Assembly (NCBI GenBank): GCA_008802785.1
Contig: VUYT01000007.1
Location: 558,001-622,000, forward strand
Reading direction: 5' to 3'
DNA from: Symmetrospora coprosmae
Lineage: Eukaryota; Basidiomycota; Cystobasidiomycetes; Symmetrosporaceae
DNA length: 64,000 nucleotides
A program made the translations under genes and the position numbers. The notes beneath the pieces are model-generated. The model saw only the letters and a program-made list of their open reading frames with translations, was not told the origin of the DNA and searched no databases. Below are positions 27,266-37,888 of this stretch, piece after piece; position 1 is the first letter of the stretch; each line of letters opens with the position of its first letter.

Positions 27266-30200
27266 ATGGCCGCAGCTACCAGCTCGGACGGCGCATCGAC
27301 GTCCGCAACAACGAGCCTCGGAAAGCGCGCGAGATCGCCTCCGTCCAGGCTCACCGACATTGGCAATGGCAATGGCAACGATCTTGGGAACGGAGAGGGC
27401 CCCGAGAGCAGCGACGACGACGACGATGACCTCGGTCCGATGCCCATGCCGGCCGCCGGCGATGGCAGCGACGACGCTGGACCATCCGCCGCGTCTGCAG
27501 GCATGGCGACAGTGAAGCGGCGCAAGATCCTCCGACACGAAAGAGTCTACCTCGAGAACGTGCCCAGTGCAGACAGATACTACCGTGCGCTAAATGACCA
27601 TGGCCATGGCCAGCTAGCTTATCCTGCTTGCTTCCGTGCGGCTTCTCCTGACGCTCGCTCGTTCGCTCTCTCACGTGTCTGTCCACCAGGCTCGTTCATG
27701 CACAGAGACGTCGTCTCGCACGTCGCAGTCACAAAGTGCGCCAGACTCCCGCTCCGCTTGCCTTCCTTCTCCTCTGTTCACGATCTTGCCTCGCTGACGT
27801 CTGCCTTACTCTTTCATCCACCCCCTTCAGAACCCACTTCCTCCTCACGGCCTCGGTCGACGGACACCTCAAGATATGGAAAAAGAAGGATCCCAACGAC
27901 ACGGAAGGAGATGCTGCATCGGGCGTCGGGATAGAGTGCGTGCTCAGTGCCCGCTTGCTCTTCAGCCAAGAGCAACAATGTGCCGCCGTTCTCACCCCTC
28001 CTGCCCCACTCCAACTTCGGGATGCGTGACGCTCCACAGATTCGTCAAGCACTATCGCGCACATCTGTCTCCCATCCTTTCGCTCGCAGTGTCAGCAGAC
28101 GGCAGACTCGCTGCCACCGTCGCCGCGGACGGGCAAATGCTGGCTGCGGGCGGGTACAAGGACAATGTCAAAGGCAGCGTCAAGGTGTTTGACATCGAGA
28201 ACTTTGGTGCGCCGCCCCTACCTGCGCTTGCGCTCGCGCTCTCGCTCTCGCTTGCATCGCCTGTAACTCGATCCGTCGGAACTGACCAATGACTGAGTGC
28301 GGTGTGGGCGCACTGGCGCTGGCAGACATGATCAACATCCTCAGCCTGCCGTACAAGCCGCACTCGTGCACGTGGGTCCACCCGCGCAAGCAGGCCCGCT
28401 CCCTGCTCGCCATCACGGAAGCCCAGTCGCACGTCGTCCGCATCTACGACGGGCGCGGTGACGGCAACCCGCTCATGACGGTCGAGAACGTGCATCGCAA
28501 GGGCAGCGCAGTCACGCTGCTCGCGTACAATGACGCGTACGACACGGTCGTGAGCGCAGATGACAAAGGCATGATTGAGTACTGGCAGGCGGTGAGTTAC
28601 GGCGCGCGCGCACTGCTCGTTCTTTCGTTATCTCGCGACTCTCGCTGTCCCTGACTGACTCGCTGTTCTCGTCATGACGTCCCAACGACCCAAAGCGGGA
28701 ACCGTTCGAGCTCCCGGAAACACCCGGGCTGTGGAAGTTCAAGAGTGACACGGACCTGTACGAGTTCCGCAAAGTGAGTCGCCCCACCTTCGCCCAGCCG
28801 ACGCGACGCTCTTTCGGCTGAGCACGCTGCATACTTGCATCGTCACGCCCACCCGCACAGACAAAGTCGCTCCCCGATTCCATCACTTTTTCGCCCACGG
28901 GCTCGCACTTTGCGACAACGTCGCTGCTCACCGACCGGCAGGTGCGCATCTTCTCGGTCCTGTCCGGCAAGCTGCACCGCAAGTACGACGAGTCGCTGCA
29001 GGCCGTGCAAGAGCTGCAGCAGGCCGGCTCGTCCGCCTCTACTAGTGCAGCGGAGGAGGGTGCGGGCGTGCTGAACATGAAGCTGGACGAGATGGAGTTT
29101 GGCCGGAGACTCGCGGTCGAGAGAGAGCTCACGGACCGGGAGCGCTCCGGGGCCGAGCTGAGCGCGGCGAGAAGGGAGAATACCGCGTGGGACGAGACGG
29201 GCAACTTCTTGCTCTACCCCAGCTTGGTCGGGATCAAAGGTGCGCGGACTCTTGTCTTCCCTGCTCACTGGCCTGTCTCGAAGATCTCGGCCACCTGCTG
29301 AAGTGGGCGTCTGACTGGGCTATCCGCAGTCATCAATACCGTCACAAACAAGCTGGTCCGGATACTCGGGCGCGATGAGAACCACCGCTTCCTCAACATT
29401 GGACTATACCAGGGCATGCCGCCCAAGAAGGGGCTGCAGACGATTGTGCGTGGAGACACCGAGCTGCCCCTTTAGAGCGGCCCTGCGAGCTATGCGAAGC
29501 CAAGGCACTCCGGCTGATGACGACCACTTGCTTTCACGGGCTGTCCGCACAGGCCATGGCGGCTTCGGAAAACCCACTGCTGAATCAGGCAGTCATGAAG
29601 GACCCGACGCTGTTTTGCACAGCCTTCAAGCGGAGTCGCTTCTATCTCTTCTCAAAGCTCGAGCCGGACTCGTGTGTGCTCCTGCCTCTGATTACTCCTG
29701 CGCAGCGTGCTGACCTGACTTTACTCTCGTCGGTCTCCGCTGCACGCAGGGACACAAAGACGGATCGCGACGTCTTCAACGAGAAGCCAACGCGCGAGGA
29801 AGCGACGATCGCGTCTGCCACGTCCGCGTCGGCGCCCAAGATGGCCGCGCAGGCGACGTCGGCCACGCTGCACACGACCCTCGGCGACATCCAGCTCACC
29901 CTGTACCCGCACGCCGCCCCGAAAGCGGTCGAGAATTTTGTCGGGCACGCGCGGAGCACGTACTACGAAGGCGTCATCTTCCACCGGGTCATCAAGAAAT
30001 TCATGCTGCAAACGGGTGCGTGCGGTCCTTCTCTTCCTTCTCCATCTTGCGCTCGTTCCCGGCGGTGTGCGTCCGAGTTGGCTGATTCGCTTGGCTTGGG
30101 TGTCGATGGCTCGGACGGACGGACGGACGGAACGAACGCAGGCGACCCGCTCGGCGACGGGACCGGGGGCGAGTCCATCTGGGGCAAGAACTTTGCCGAC

Positions 30201-30558
30201 GAAGTCACGACGACGCTCAAGTTTGACCGGCCGTATGTGCTCGCCATGGCCAACGCGGGCAAAGGGACCAACACGAACGGCTCGCAGTTCTTCATCACGA
30301 CGACGCCGACGCCGCACCTCAACATGGCGCATACGTGCGTGTCTCTCTCTCTCTCTTCACACACCTGCTTTGCCAGGTCGGAGGTCGGTTGGAAGGGAAG
30401 GAGTCAACTGCTGACGTGCTTGGAAAACTTGACGCCTCAGAATCTTTGGCGTCGCGACATCCGGGTACGAGGTGATCCACCAGATCGAGGCGGCGCGCAC
30501 GGACAAGTGGGACAAGCCGCTCAAAGACATCAAGATTGTCTCTGTGACGATCCACTGA
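27266..30558 (+). CDS. WD40-repeat cyclophilin (PPWD1 type), spliceosomal peptidyl-prolyl isomerase
   Basis: This combines N-terminal WD40 repeats with a C-terminal cyclophilin domain, as in PPWD1, a component of the catalytic spliceosome. About a dozen exons join in phase: [76 protein letters not shown], then [25 protein letters not shown] and the cyclophilin. In the isomerase the catalytic FHRVI arginine and [10 protein letters not shown] are present, but the substrate-pocket Trp of the usual WLDGKHTVFG is replaced (HLNMAHTIFG). The acidic, Ser-rich N-terminus (about 80 aa) is poorly conserved. The stop is at 30556-30558. The segment around 28,130-28,175 may be an insertion or a retained intron. 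Confidence 0.9.
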
Positions 30559-31354
30559 GTTGCATGCATGCGTAGTCAAGCAATGAGGCATGGCGGGACA
30601 GGTGAGGAGTGCGCAGCGCAGCAAAATGGTATCGCATACCTGCATGTACTCCTGTGGTGAAGGGTAGGGCACGTAGTTGCAGGCGCTCCAGCATGAAACC
30701 AGTATAAGCCTGTCGCACTGGCGGGATGCTCCAGACCATTGCCTCGAATGTCTCCGGCCGCACGGACTTGATGGTGCTTGAGTAATTCACACAGGTGGTC
30801 CACGCGAGCGGATGAGGTTCCGCACGTGGCTGTTTCAAGGGAAGCAGCGTATGCGATAAACGCATCTTCCAGCCTTCCTCTGTCTTGTTCGCACAAGAGC
30901 AAGAGAGGCAGCCTGTGAGTGCGCAAGTTCATGGATGGTACTCGCAGCGCTTTCCCTCAGAGGGCTGGTTGGACGCCAGGCCTTGAGCTTAAGCTTCGGA
31001 CATACAGATACTATACCGAGCCCGCCGTGTACAGTGATTGTCCGGACGGACAAGCAGCGCGCACACATGTACATGATCGTGACAGCGTCTCATAGTAGCA
31101 GATTTCCCATGAAGGGCAGTCGCGCTGCTGCCAAAGAGGGGCGCGCTGAGTACGTTAGTAGAGCCGACCCGCACCCGCACCCGCATCCGCCCTTGCCTGT
31201 CCGTGCTTCGCTTCCCTCCCTCTCGAGCTGAGCCGCCCGAAGACGACTGCAAGGCACTGCACTGGCCCGTTCCTCCTCCTGCGCAATCGCATCGCATCGC
31301 ATTGCATTGCACCCACACGCGTGCCTGCGCAACATTACCTTCTTCTGATACACC
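30559..31354. other. 796-bp intergenic region, no gene supported
   Basis: Several short open frames on both strands lack any domain and codon patterns I would trust. Near the Ypd1 start there is a cgcat/tgcat repeat (about 31,284-31,310). A minor CA/GC-rich stretch occurs at 31,160-31,200. Confidence 0.5.
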
Positions 31355-31388
31355 ATGGCTCCGGCAGAGGTGCGTGCGACCAAAGGGG

Positions 31389-31444
<56 letters not shown>

Positions 31445-32824
31445 TAGGCGTCATCGGTCCGATGCGCGGCGGGAAAGAGCAGAGCAGAAATGAGACACGG
31501 AGCAGCCACAACCATACGCTGCACGCGATGCACTGAACGCGGGCTGCTGCGCCGCCGCCGCTGCTGCCCTGGCTGGCGTGCCCCCCTTCTGGCCGAACGA
31601 GGGCTCGCAAGGCTGATATGATGGGTGCGGATGGATGTCGACGCAGGCGGGCGCAAACGCGGACGACTCCATTGTCGACATGACAGTCTTCAGTCAGCTG
31701 CTCGAAATGTGCGTTTCTCCCCTTCCGCTCGTCCGCCTCGCGCTCTCTCCTCGCCTCTCCCTCTCTTCCCGGTGCAGTCCCTTAGCGCACCCTCATCACC
31801 TCTCGCCTCTTTTGCGCATGGACGCCCAATAGACGGGGGAACCGACACAGCCCTTCAGAGCGCGGAGAACGCGCTCCGGTAGAACGGACAGTGGGAATGG
31901 CACATGGAAGAAGAATGCTCACTGAACGGGGCCCGCCCGCTACGTCATTCGCGGAGGCGACTTTGTCTCGTACCCGTCCGCAGAGCAGAGAGGCCTGCAC
32001 ACCAGGGCGGTCGAGCTACGGCTCTCTGCCTCGACCTGTCCGCGCTGGCTACAATCTAGCACGCTGCGGCAGAATCCTGCTGGGAGAACATAAGAAGATG
32101 CTGCCACGGTCCGTGCGCAGGGCCCGGCTGGCATTAAGCAGCCATCCGTATCAGGGCAGGGGACAAGATCGCTGCAGCTTCTTCCTGCTCATGGACCGCC
32201 CCGGCTGCTTCACCAAAGCAAAACACTGACGCCCCGGCCTGCTTCGACCCCTCACTCGCATTCCTGCTCCCCCTTTCTCGCATGCACACACGCAAAAACA
32301 GAGATGACGACGACGAGGAACGCGAGTTCAGCAAGGGCCTAGCGCAGCAGTATGTCGAGCAGGCGACGACGACGTTTGCCGAGATGGATGAGGCGCTGTA
32401 AGTAGTGCCGGTGCACCAGCACCAGCTTTCGTGCGCGAGCTACAGGGCCCCCAGCACGCTGACCCCTACGCTCCGCTGCTTGTCCATTGTCTCCTCTATT
32501 TCTCTACCCCGCTCTCCGTCTCCCTTGCCCTCTCCCTTGCCCACGCGGCACGGCTCGGTTCGCAGCGCGTCAAAGGACCTGGACCGGCTGTCCAAGCTGG
32601 GCCATTTCCTGAAAGGCTCGTCTGCGTCGGTGGGCTTGGTTGCCGTGTCGAAGCACTGCGCGAGCATGCAGAACCTCGGCTCGTGCCGGGACGCCGAGAG
32701 CGGGACCAAGAAGATCAGCGAGGGGGACGCGCTCAAGGAGATTGAGGCGCTCATGAAGGACCTGACGGCCGAGCAGGGGCGCGCTAAAACATGGCTCGAG
32801 GAGTTTTACAAGGAGGAGTGGTGA
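31355..32824 (+). CDS. YPD1: histidine-containing phosphotransfer protein Ypd1
   Basis: Ypd1 relays phosphate from hybrid histidine kinases to response regulators such as Ssk1 and Skn7, controlling the osmotic-stress HOG pathway. Four exons (31355-31369, 31647-31708, 32302-32397, 32566-32824) sum to 432 nt, 143 aa. Splicing rebuilds the fungal N-terminus SIVDMTVFSQLLEIDDDDEE, then YVEQATTTFAEMDEAL. The phosphorylated histidine is His71 in GHFLKGSSASVGL. The C-terminal helix ends KTWLEEFYKEEW. Intron 2 is long for this genome (593 nt), and intron 1 (277 nt) carries a tetranucleotide repeat. The domain is complete, so the protein should be functional. Confidence 0.93.
31386..31444 (+). repeat. 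GGCA tetranucleotide microsatellite in YPD1 intron 1
   Basis: About 14 uninterrupted GGCA/CAGG units lie in the first YPD1 intron, 17 nt after the donor site. Perfect units suggest recent expansion and likely length polymorphism. The array has no spacers, so it is not CRISPR-like. Confidence 0.92.
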
Positions 32825-33459
32825 TTCTCCCTGCGGTGAAGATGGCGAGAAGGCCCTCTTGTCTGATGGTCCGGAGGATGGAGCGGGGGCATGCTGTGGC
32901 TGGGTGATCTGCCACGGACCCTCGCATCTGGTTGCCCGTCCATCCCCTCCCCTCTGTCCTTCCCTCCCCCGAGCGACACTCCAATTGCCGCCCCGCCGAC
33001 ACGCGCCCTCCACCCACTCAAGACCCGGTTCATACAATCCACACCAGTGTCACATGCGGTACGGCATTCTTCTCCTGCACAGTATGCGACCCTTCTCCGT
33101 ATCCCTCGTTACAAATCTCACAATCCCGACGAGCATGGCAGCACTGGCATTTCTTTCCCCGCTGCCGCGCCCCATGCATCCTCTCCGCGCGCCCTTGCCC
33201 GTTCCCTCATGCAAAGCAAATGTAGAAAGTAATGGCCTCTCTGCAATACTTTATCTGGTCGCTCCTGTCCTGCTTGTTGGTCTTTGCTATGGCCCGGCGG
33301 CGGAAGTTGGGGCTCGCGGCCGCTCCGTGTCCCTGCGTCATCTGGACCTTGTCGCCCCCGGTGCCCCGGTGGCCTCTCCTCGCTCTCCCAACAACTGCAT
33401 CCAATCCAACAGATATAATACTGTACACACACCCAACAGCAACTGCACCGCAATCCATC
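32825..33459. other. intergenic region, TAL1 5' flank
   Basis: This is the 635-bp gap between YPD1 and transaldolase. The frames running through it have no recognisable domain. A TATAATA element lies near the TAL1 start and is listed separately. Confidence 0.5.
33414..33420 (+). promoter_or_regulatory. TATA-like element upstream of TAL1
   Basis: TATAATA lies about 40 nt before the transaldolase ATG in an AT-richer patch of otherwise GC-rich sequence. The spacing to the ATG would imply a very short 5' leader, so the role is uncertain. Confidence 0.35.
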
Positions 33460-35490
33460 ATGGTCACCAACCTCGACTCGCTCAAGCAGTACACGACCGT
33501 CGTCTCGTGAGTCGCGGTCGTCCTCCATGCCCTCGGTGTTCCTGGATGGCGTTGCTGACTGGCCGTCCCTCACCTTCACCACACTGCAGCGACTCTGGGG
33601 ATTTCGAGTGTGAGCGAAGGCCACGCCACGCCAGACTTGCTAGGATGCACCCCTGCTATGCTCCTGCATGGCCATGCCCATCCCATCTCTCCTGCTGTTC
33701 CTGTTCCTCTCCCTTCGCTCGCTCGCCCGCTCGCTCGCTCGTTCGCCTCGCCCGCAGCGGGTCTCCCGGCGGGTTGAGGACGGCAGTGGCGGCCGTCAGC
33801 GGCGGAGAAGGCGGGCCTAGCTAGCCGTCACTGGCCTCGACAACGGCAGGCAAGGAGGAAGCAGACCGGAAGGAAGGCAGGAGGAACAGCGGCGGGAGCG
33901 GCAGCAGCATGCACGCATGTGGCCCGGTCAGGACCGAGAGCGGGCGCTGACCCAATCTGCCAATGTTCTGCGGCACGGATCTGCAGCCATTGCCCAGTTC
34001 ACCCCGCAGGACGCTACGACCAACCCGTCCCTCATCCTCGCAGCCGTAAAGGACCCAAAATACGCAAAGCTCATCAAGGTCGCCGTCGACTACGCCAAGC
34101 AGAAGGGCGGGTGAGTGCTGGGCAGGGCAGGGCAGGGAAGGGCAGGCCTGAGGGCCGGTCTGGTCGTTGTCCACAACACGCACCGAACGCTCGAAAGGGA
34201 CTGAAAGCAGTATGGTGCTGACTCCGTCAACGCTCCGAATGACCACGCAGCGATGAGGACTCTGTCATTGACAACTGTCTCGACCGACTCGTGAGTTTTC
34301 CCTCGTCTGGCCAGAACGTCCAGGCTGGGGACCGCCGCCTGCTCGAGGCATTCCCCTGGCTGAGACCGACCGTACTCTCCGCTTTCTGCTCCCTACTCGC
34401 GCCTGAACTCGGACAGCTCGTCGAGTTCGGCAAGGAGATCCTCGCCATTGTCCCCGGACGCGTCTCGACCGAGGTCGACGCGCGCTTCTCGTTCGACAAG
34501 GAGGCCACCCTGAACAAGGTGCGTCGTGCGGCCTAACACCTGACCCAGCCGCACGGCGCGCACGTTGCTAACACGGCAGGGTCTCCACGCTCGCTCTGCT
34601 TCTGCTGCAGGCCCGCCACCTGATTGAGCTTTACGAGTCGATCGGGATCAGCAAGGACCGGATCCTCATCAAGATTGCCTCGACGTGGGAGGGGATCCAG
34701 GCGGCGCGCGAGCTCGAGCAGAAGGACAACATCCACTGCAACCTTACCCTGCTCTTTGGGTTTGGCCAGGCCGTCGCGTGCGCAGAGGCACAGGTCACGC
34801 TCATCTCGCCGTTTGTCGGCCGAATCCTCGACTGGCACAAGGCAAAGAAGCCGGATGGTGACTATGCAGGAAAGAAGGACCCGGGAGTTCAGTCTGTCCA
34901 GAGGATCTACAACTGTGCGTGCATTTCGGCCAGCACGGTTGTGCTGCGGCCGCACCGTTCGGGGCTAGGAGCGGGGGCTCCTCTCATCGCATGCGACCCT
35001 GTCTCCCTCCTCCCGGTCACGTATGACTGACCCTGCCTATGTTCTCCGCGTCTAACTTGATAGACTACAAGCAGCACGGCTACAAGACCATCGTCATGGG
35101 TGCCTCATTCCGCAACGTGAGTCCCGCGTGCTCTATCCTGCCCTTGCGGCGCTCGCTCTTGAATCTCAAGACTGACATGCTGCCGGCCACCCGTCTCAAC
35201 AGACCGACGAGATTGTCGAGCTCACGGGCTGCGACTTCCTGACGATTGCCCCTGCGCTCCTCGAGAAGCTGCAGAAGGCCGAGGGCGAGCTCTCGCCGCG
35301 CCTCAGCCCAGAGACGGCATCCAAGGCGGATCCCATCGCAAAGACGAGCTTCATCGACAACGAGCCAGAGTTCAGGTGGTCTCTGCTCGAGGACCAGATG
35401 GCGTTCGACAAGCTCCACGAGGGGATCAGCAAGTTTGCAGCCGACGCCGTCACGCTCAAGAACATCCTCAAGAAGGAGCTCGGCTACTAA
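33460..35490 (+). CDS. TAL1: transaldolase
   Basis: Transaldolase is the pentose-phosphate enzyme that moves a dihydroxyacetone unit between sedoheptulose-7-P and glyceraldehyde-3-P. Eight exons (33460-33506, 33590-33609, 33987-34110, 34251-34290, 34417-34518, 34611-34914, 35064-35116, 35203-35490) sum to 978 nt, 325 aa, the normal family length. Motifs: [13 protein letters not shown] (catalytic Asp region), [25 protein letters not shown] with the Schiff-base Lys, [33 protein letters not shown] and [12 protein letters not shown]. Exon 2 is 20 nt and intron 2 is 377 nt. No key residue is missing. Confidence 0.96.
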
Positions 35491-36008
35491 GTAGGCGTGG
35501 CCTCGTGCTCCATACTTGCACCACCGAGCGAGTGCGGTTCTTCCCCACCCTTTGTGCGATGTCCGGTGCGCTTTGGCTGGCCTCGCCCTCTTCCCCACCA
35601 CGAATTCTTTCCTTCCTTCTTTCTCGATTTTGCGAACTAGACATGCCTCGTCTGTCCTGAAGCAGCAATAAAAACCGCGTTTCTTGATGACTGACAGAGC
35701 TTCTGGCGAGGTCTGCCAGCCTTGCACGCCCAGTTTTGCTTACAAGCTTCTGCATCGTCCGTATCAGACTGAGCTCGGACGCTATGCTGCGCATGGCAGA
35801 TTCCCCCAAGCCAGTCTGCATGCCGGACGCTGCCTTTACTTCCGCGCATGTGCTTTTAACCGCGCATGTGCTTTTACTCAACGAGAAGAGACAGGCAAGA
35901 CTGCCATTGACACAGCTACACAGAAACTGCGACCTGACAGCGCTGCTTTTGCACCGTGCTGCTCTCCTTGGCTGCTATACACCTCCACAGCTCCTATGCG
36001 CCGGCTTC
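35491..36008. other. convergent 3' intergenic region
   Basis: This 518-bp region is shared by the 3' ends of transaldolase (plus) and the aldo-keto reductase (minus). It has a short direct repeat of cgcatgtgctttta around 35,847-35,878 and no gene. Confidence 0.5.
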
Positions 36009-37625
36009 TTACGCCCAGTCCGGGAACTCCATCTTGACCTGCGTGCCCCAGTCTGGCTTGATGAGGCGCTTGTCCTGGTTGAGCGACTGGAGCGTCTTCA
36101 TGTCGTCGTCGTCGAGCTTGACGAGCTTGAAGTTCTTCTCGATGCGCGCGGGTGTCACGGACTTGGGGAGGACAATTACATTGCGCATGACTGTGTACGG
36201 CGCCGCTCGTTGTCAGTCTCGTTTCCAAAACGGAGGTGAGGGGATGCATGCAAATGGGCGCTACTCACCCTGGTACGAGATGAGGACGGCACCAGCCTCG
36301 ACGCCGTGCTTGTCTGCGATCTTGACAATCTTCTCGTCCTTCAAGCTGCAAAGGCAGAGGTACAACCTCAAATTAGCAGCAGCCAAGCCCTGGAGATCTC
36401 CGAAGAGATTGCCACTCACATCGGGCTGTCGCTCGAGCCGAGCGGCGAGTAAGCCTCCACCTGGATGCCCTTGCTGTGACAGTAGTCGACAAGGTCCTGC
36501 TGGTTGAGGTACGGGTGCAACTCGACCTAGGGATGGCAGCATCGTCAGGCGGTCCGGGTATCAGCGGACGTCCCCCGGGTAGCAGAACATCGCTCAGCCG
36601 TGACGCACCTGGTTTGCGGCGGGGGTGACTTCTGCAGTCTTGAGCAGGCGCTCGATCTTGGTCTTGCTGAAGTTGGAGACGCCGATGGCCTTTGCTTTGC
36701 CAGACTTGTAGACGGCCTCCATGCTCTTCCAGGTCGTCTCCTCGACATTGTGGTCGTAGACAATGTCACGCTTGCCGTCTTCCAGTGTCGGGAACTTGGG
36801 GTCGTTCCCTTGAGGGTTCATGCAGATTGGCCAGTGGATGAGGTACAGGTCGACATAGTCTGTCCCGAGCGACTTGAGCGTCTCGTCCAGGTTCTCCTCG
36901 ACGCGGGTGTGGTACGTGCACCAGAGCTTGGACTACGGGGACGCCAAGGCACAAAGTGGGTCAGATTACGCGCACATGCGCCGAGGACTGTTGCAGCGAA
37001 GCAAAGCTCACGGTGATGAAGATCTCAGAGCGGCTGCGAGTGGGGTATACCCAAAGTCAGTTGGGTGTCAGAACGTTCCGGGTAGCTGCAGAAACGCACG
37101 GAACCCCGGACTCCTTGATACCCTGTCCGACTTCAGGCTCATTGCCTGTGTGTATAGGTGAGGTGAGCTGCCATGTACGCCTCCAGTTGCGCCTTGCCTG
37201 CTACAAACCATAGATCCAGGCGCAGTCCTGACGTCATCACGAATGGGGAAGAGGCACGCGGTCAGCCGGGATGTGACTGCAGCATGGATGAGAAGCATGT
37301 GTGCATCAGACAGTACTGACAAGATGCCTGTAGCCGGACTTGAGAGCGTGCTTGACGGCCTGATGATCTCGCAAAGTCGCCGTGTCAGCTCGCGGCTCAC
37401 AGCTCGCCCAGGCCCGCCGATACCGGCAGCGGCACTACGCAACCCACAGCTGCGACCTCTCCAGGTGCGGACTTCCATGTGCCGAGGCCTGCAGAACGCG
37501 CACAGAATGAGGTGGCCGTTTCATCAGCGACGAGCTCGGCCCTTCTTTAAGCGCATGATGTACGCACCGACGGCGGGGATGGATGCGCCCGTGTTGAGCT
37601 TGATCTGGGGAATAGCGACGCTCAT
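36009..37625 (-). CDS. aldo-keto reductase
   Basis: This is an NADPH-dependent aldo-keto reductase of the Gcy1/Ypr1 type, reducing aldehydes such as glyceraldehyde. Ten exons on the minus strand (37568-37625, 37448-37488, 37321-37359, 37209-37227, 37100-37145, 37012-37033, 36609-36932, 36420-36526, 36269-36345, 36009-36190) sum to 915 nt, 304 aa. Spliced text reads [57 protein letters not shown]. The catalytic tetrad is complete: Asp and Tyr (HLDCAWIYG), Lys (TSKLW) and His (LYLIHWP). The C-terminal [14 protein letters not shown] and [17 protein letters not shown] are typical. The 5' half is cut into five small exons (41, 39, 19, 46 and 22 nt). The physiological substrate is unknown. Confidence 0.9.
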
Positions 37626-37888
37626 GTTGGGTGTGAGGATGTGCGTGGACTGTGGATGTGTATACGGTATGTGCTTGCCTGCTGTATCCGAGTTGGCGAG
37701 AGAAGAGCAGTGAAAGAGGAGTCCCCCGCCGGCACACGGCCGGCAGGCAGTCGGCTTGCAGCGGCAAGCAGGGGATCTTCTCCTGGCGGCACCCCATCAT
37801 CGCGATTGCCGCCTGGCAGCAGCATATACAGTAGCAACAGCCACAGTCGCACTAACAGCCCTCGCTCGCTCTGATACGTAGATCTACA

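Noticed and set aside
31386-31444. Regular repeat array resembling a CRISPR or satellite
   Set aside because: The units are four bases with no spacers, in a fungal intron; it is a simple microsatellite.
33118-33624. 168-codon minus-strand frame near the TAL1 start
   Set aside because: It overlaps the first transaldolase exons and their promoter in the opposite strand and shows no domain.
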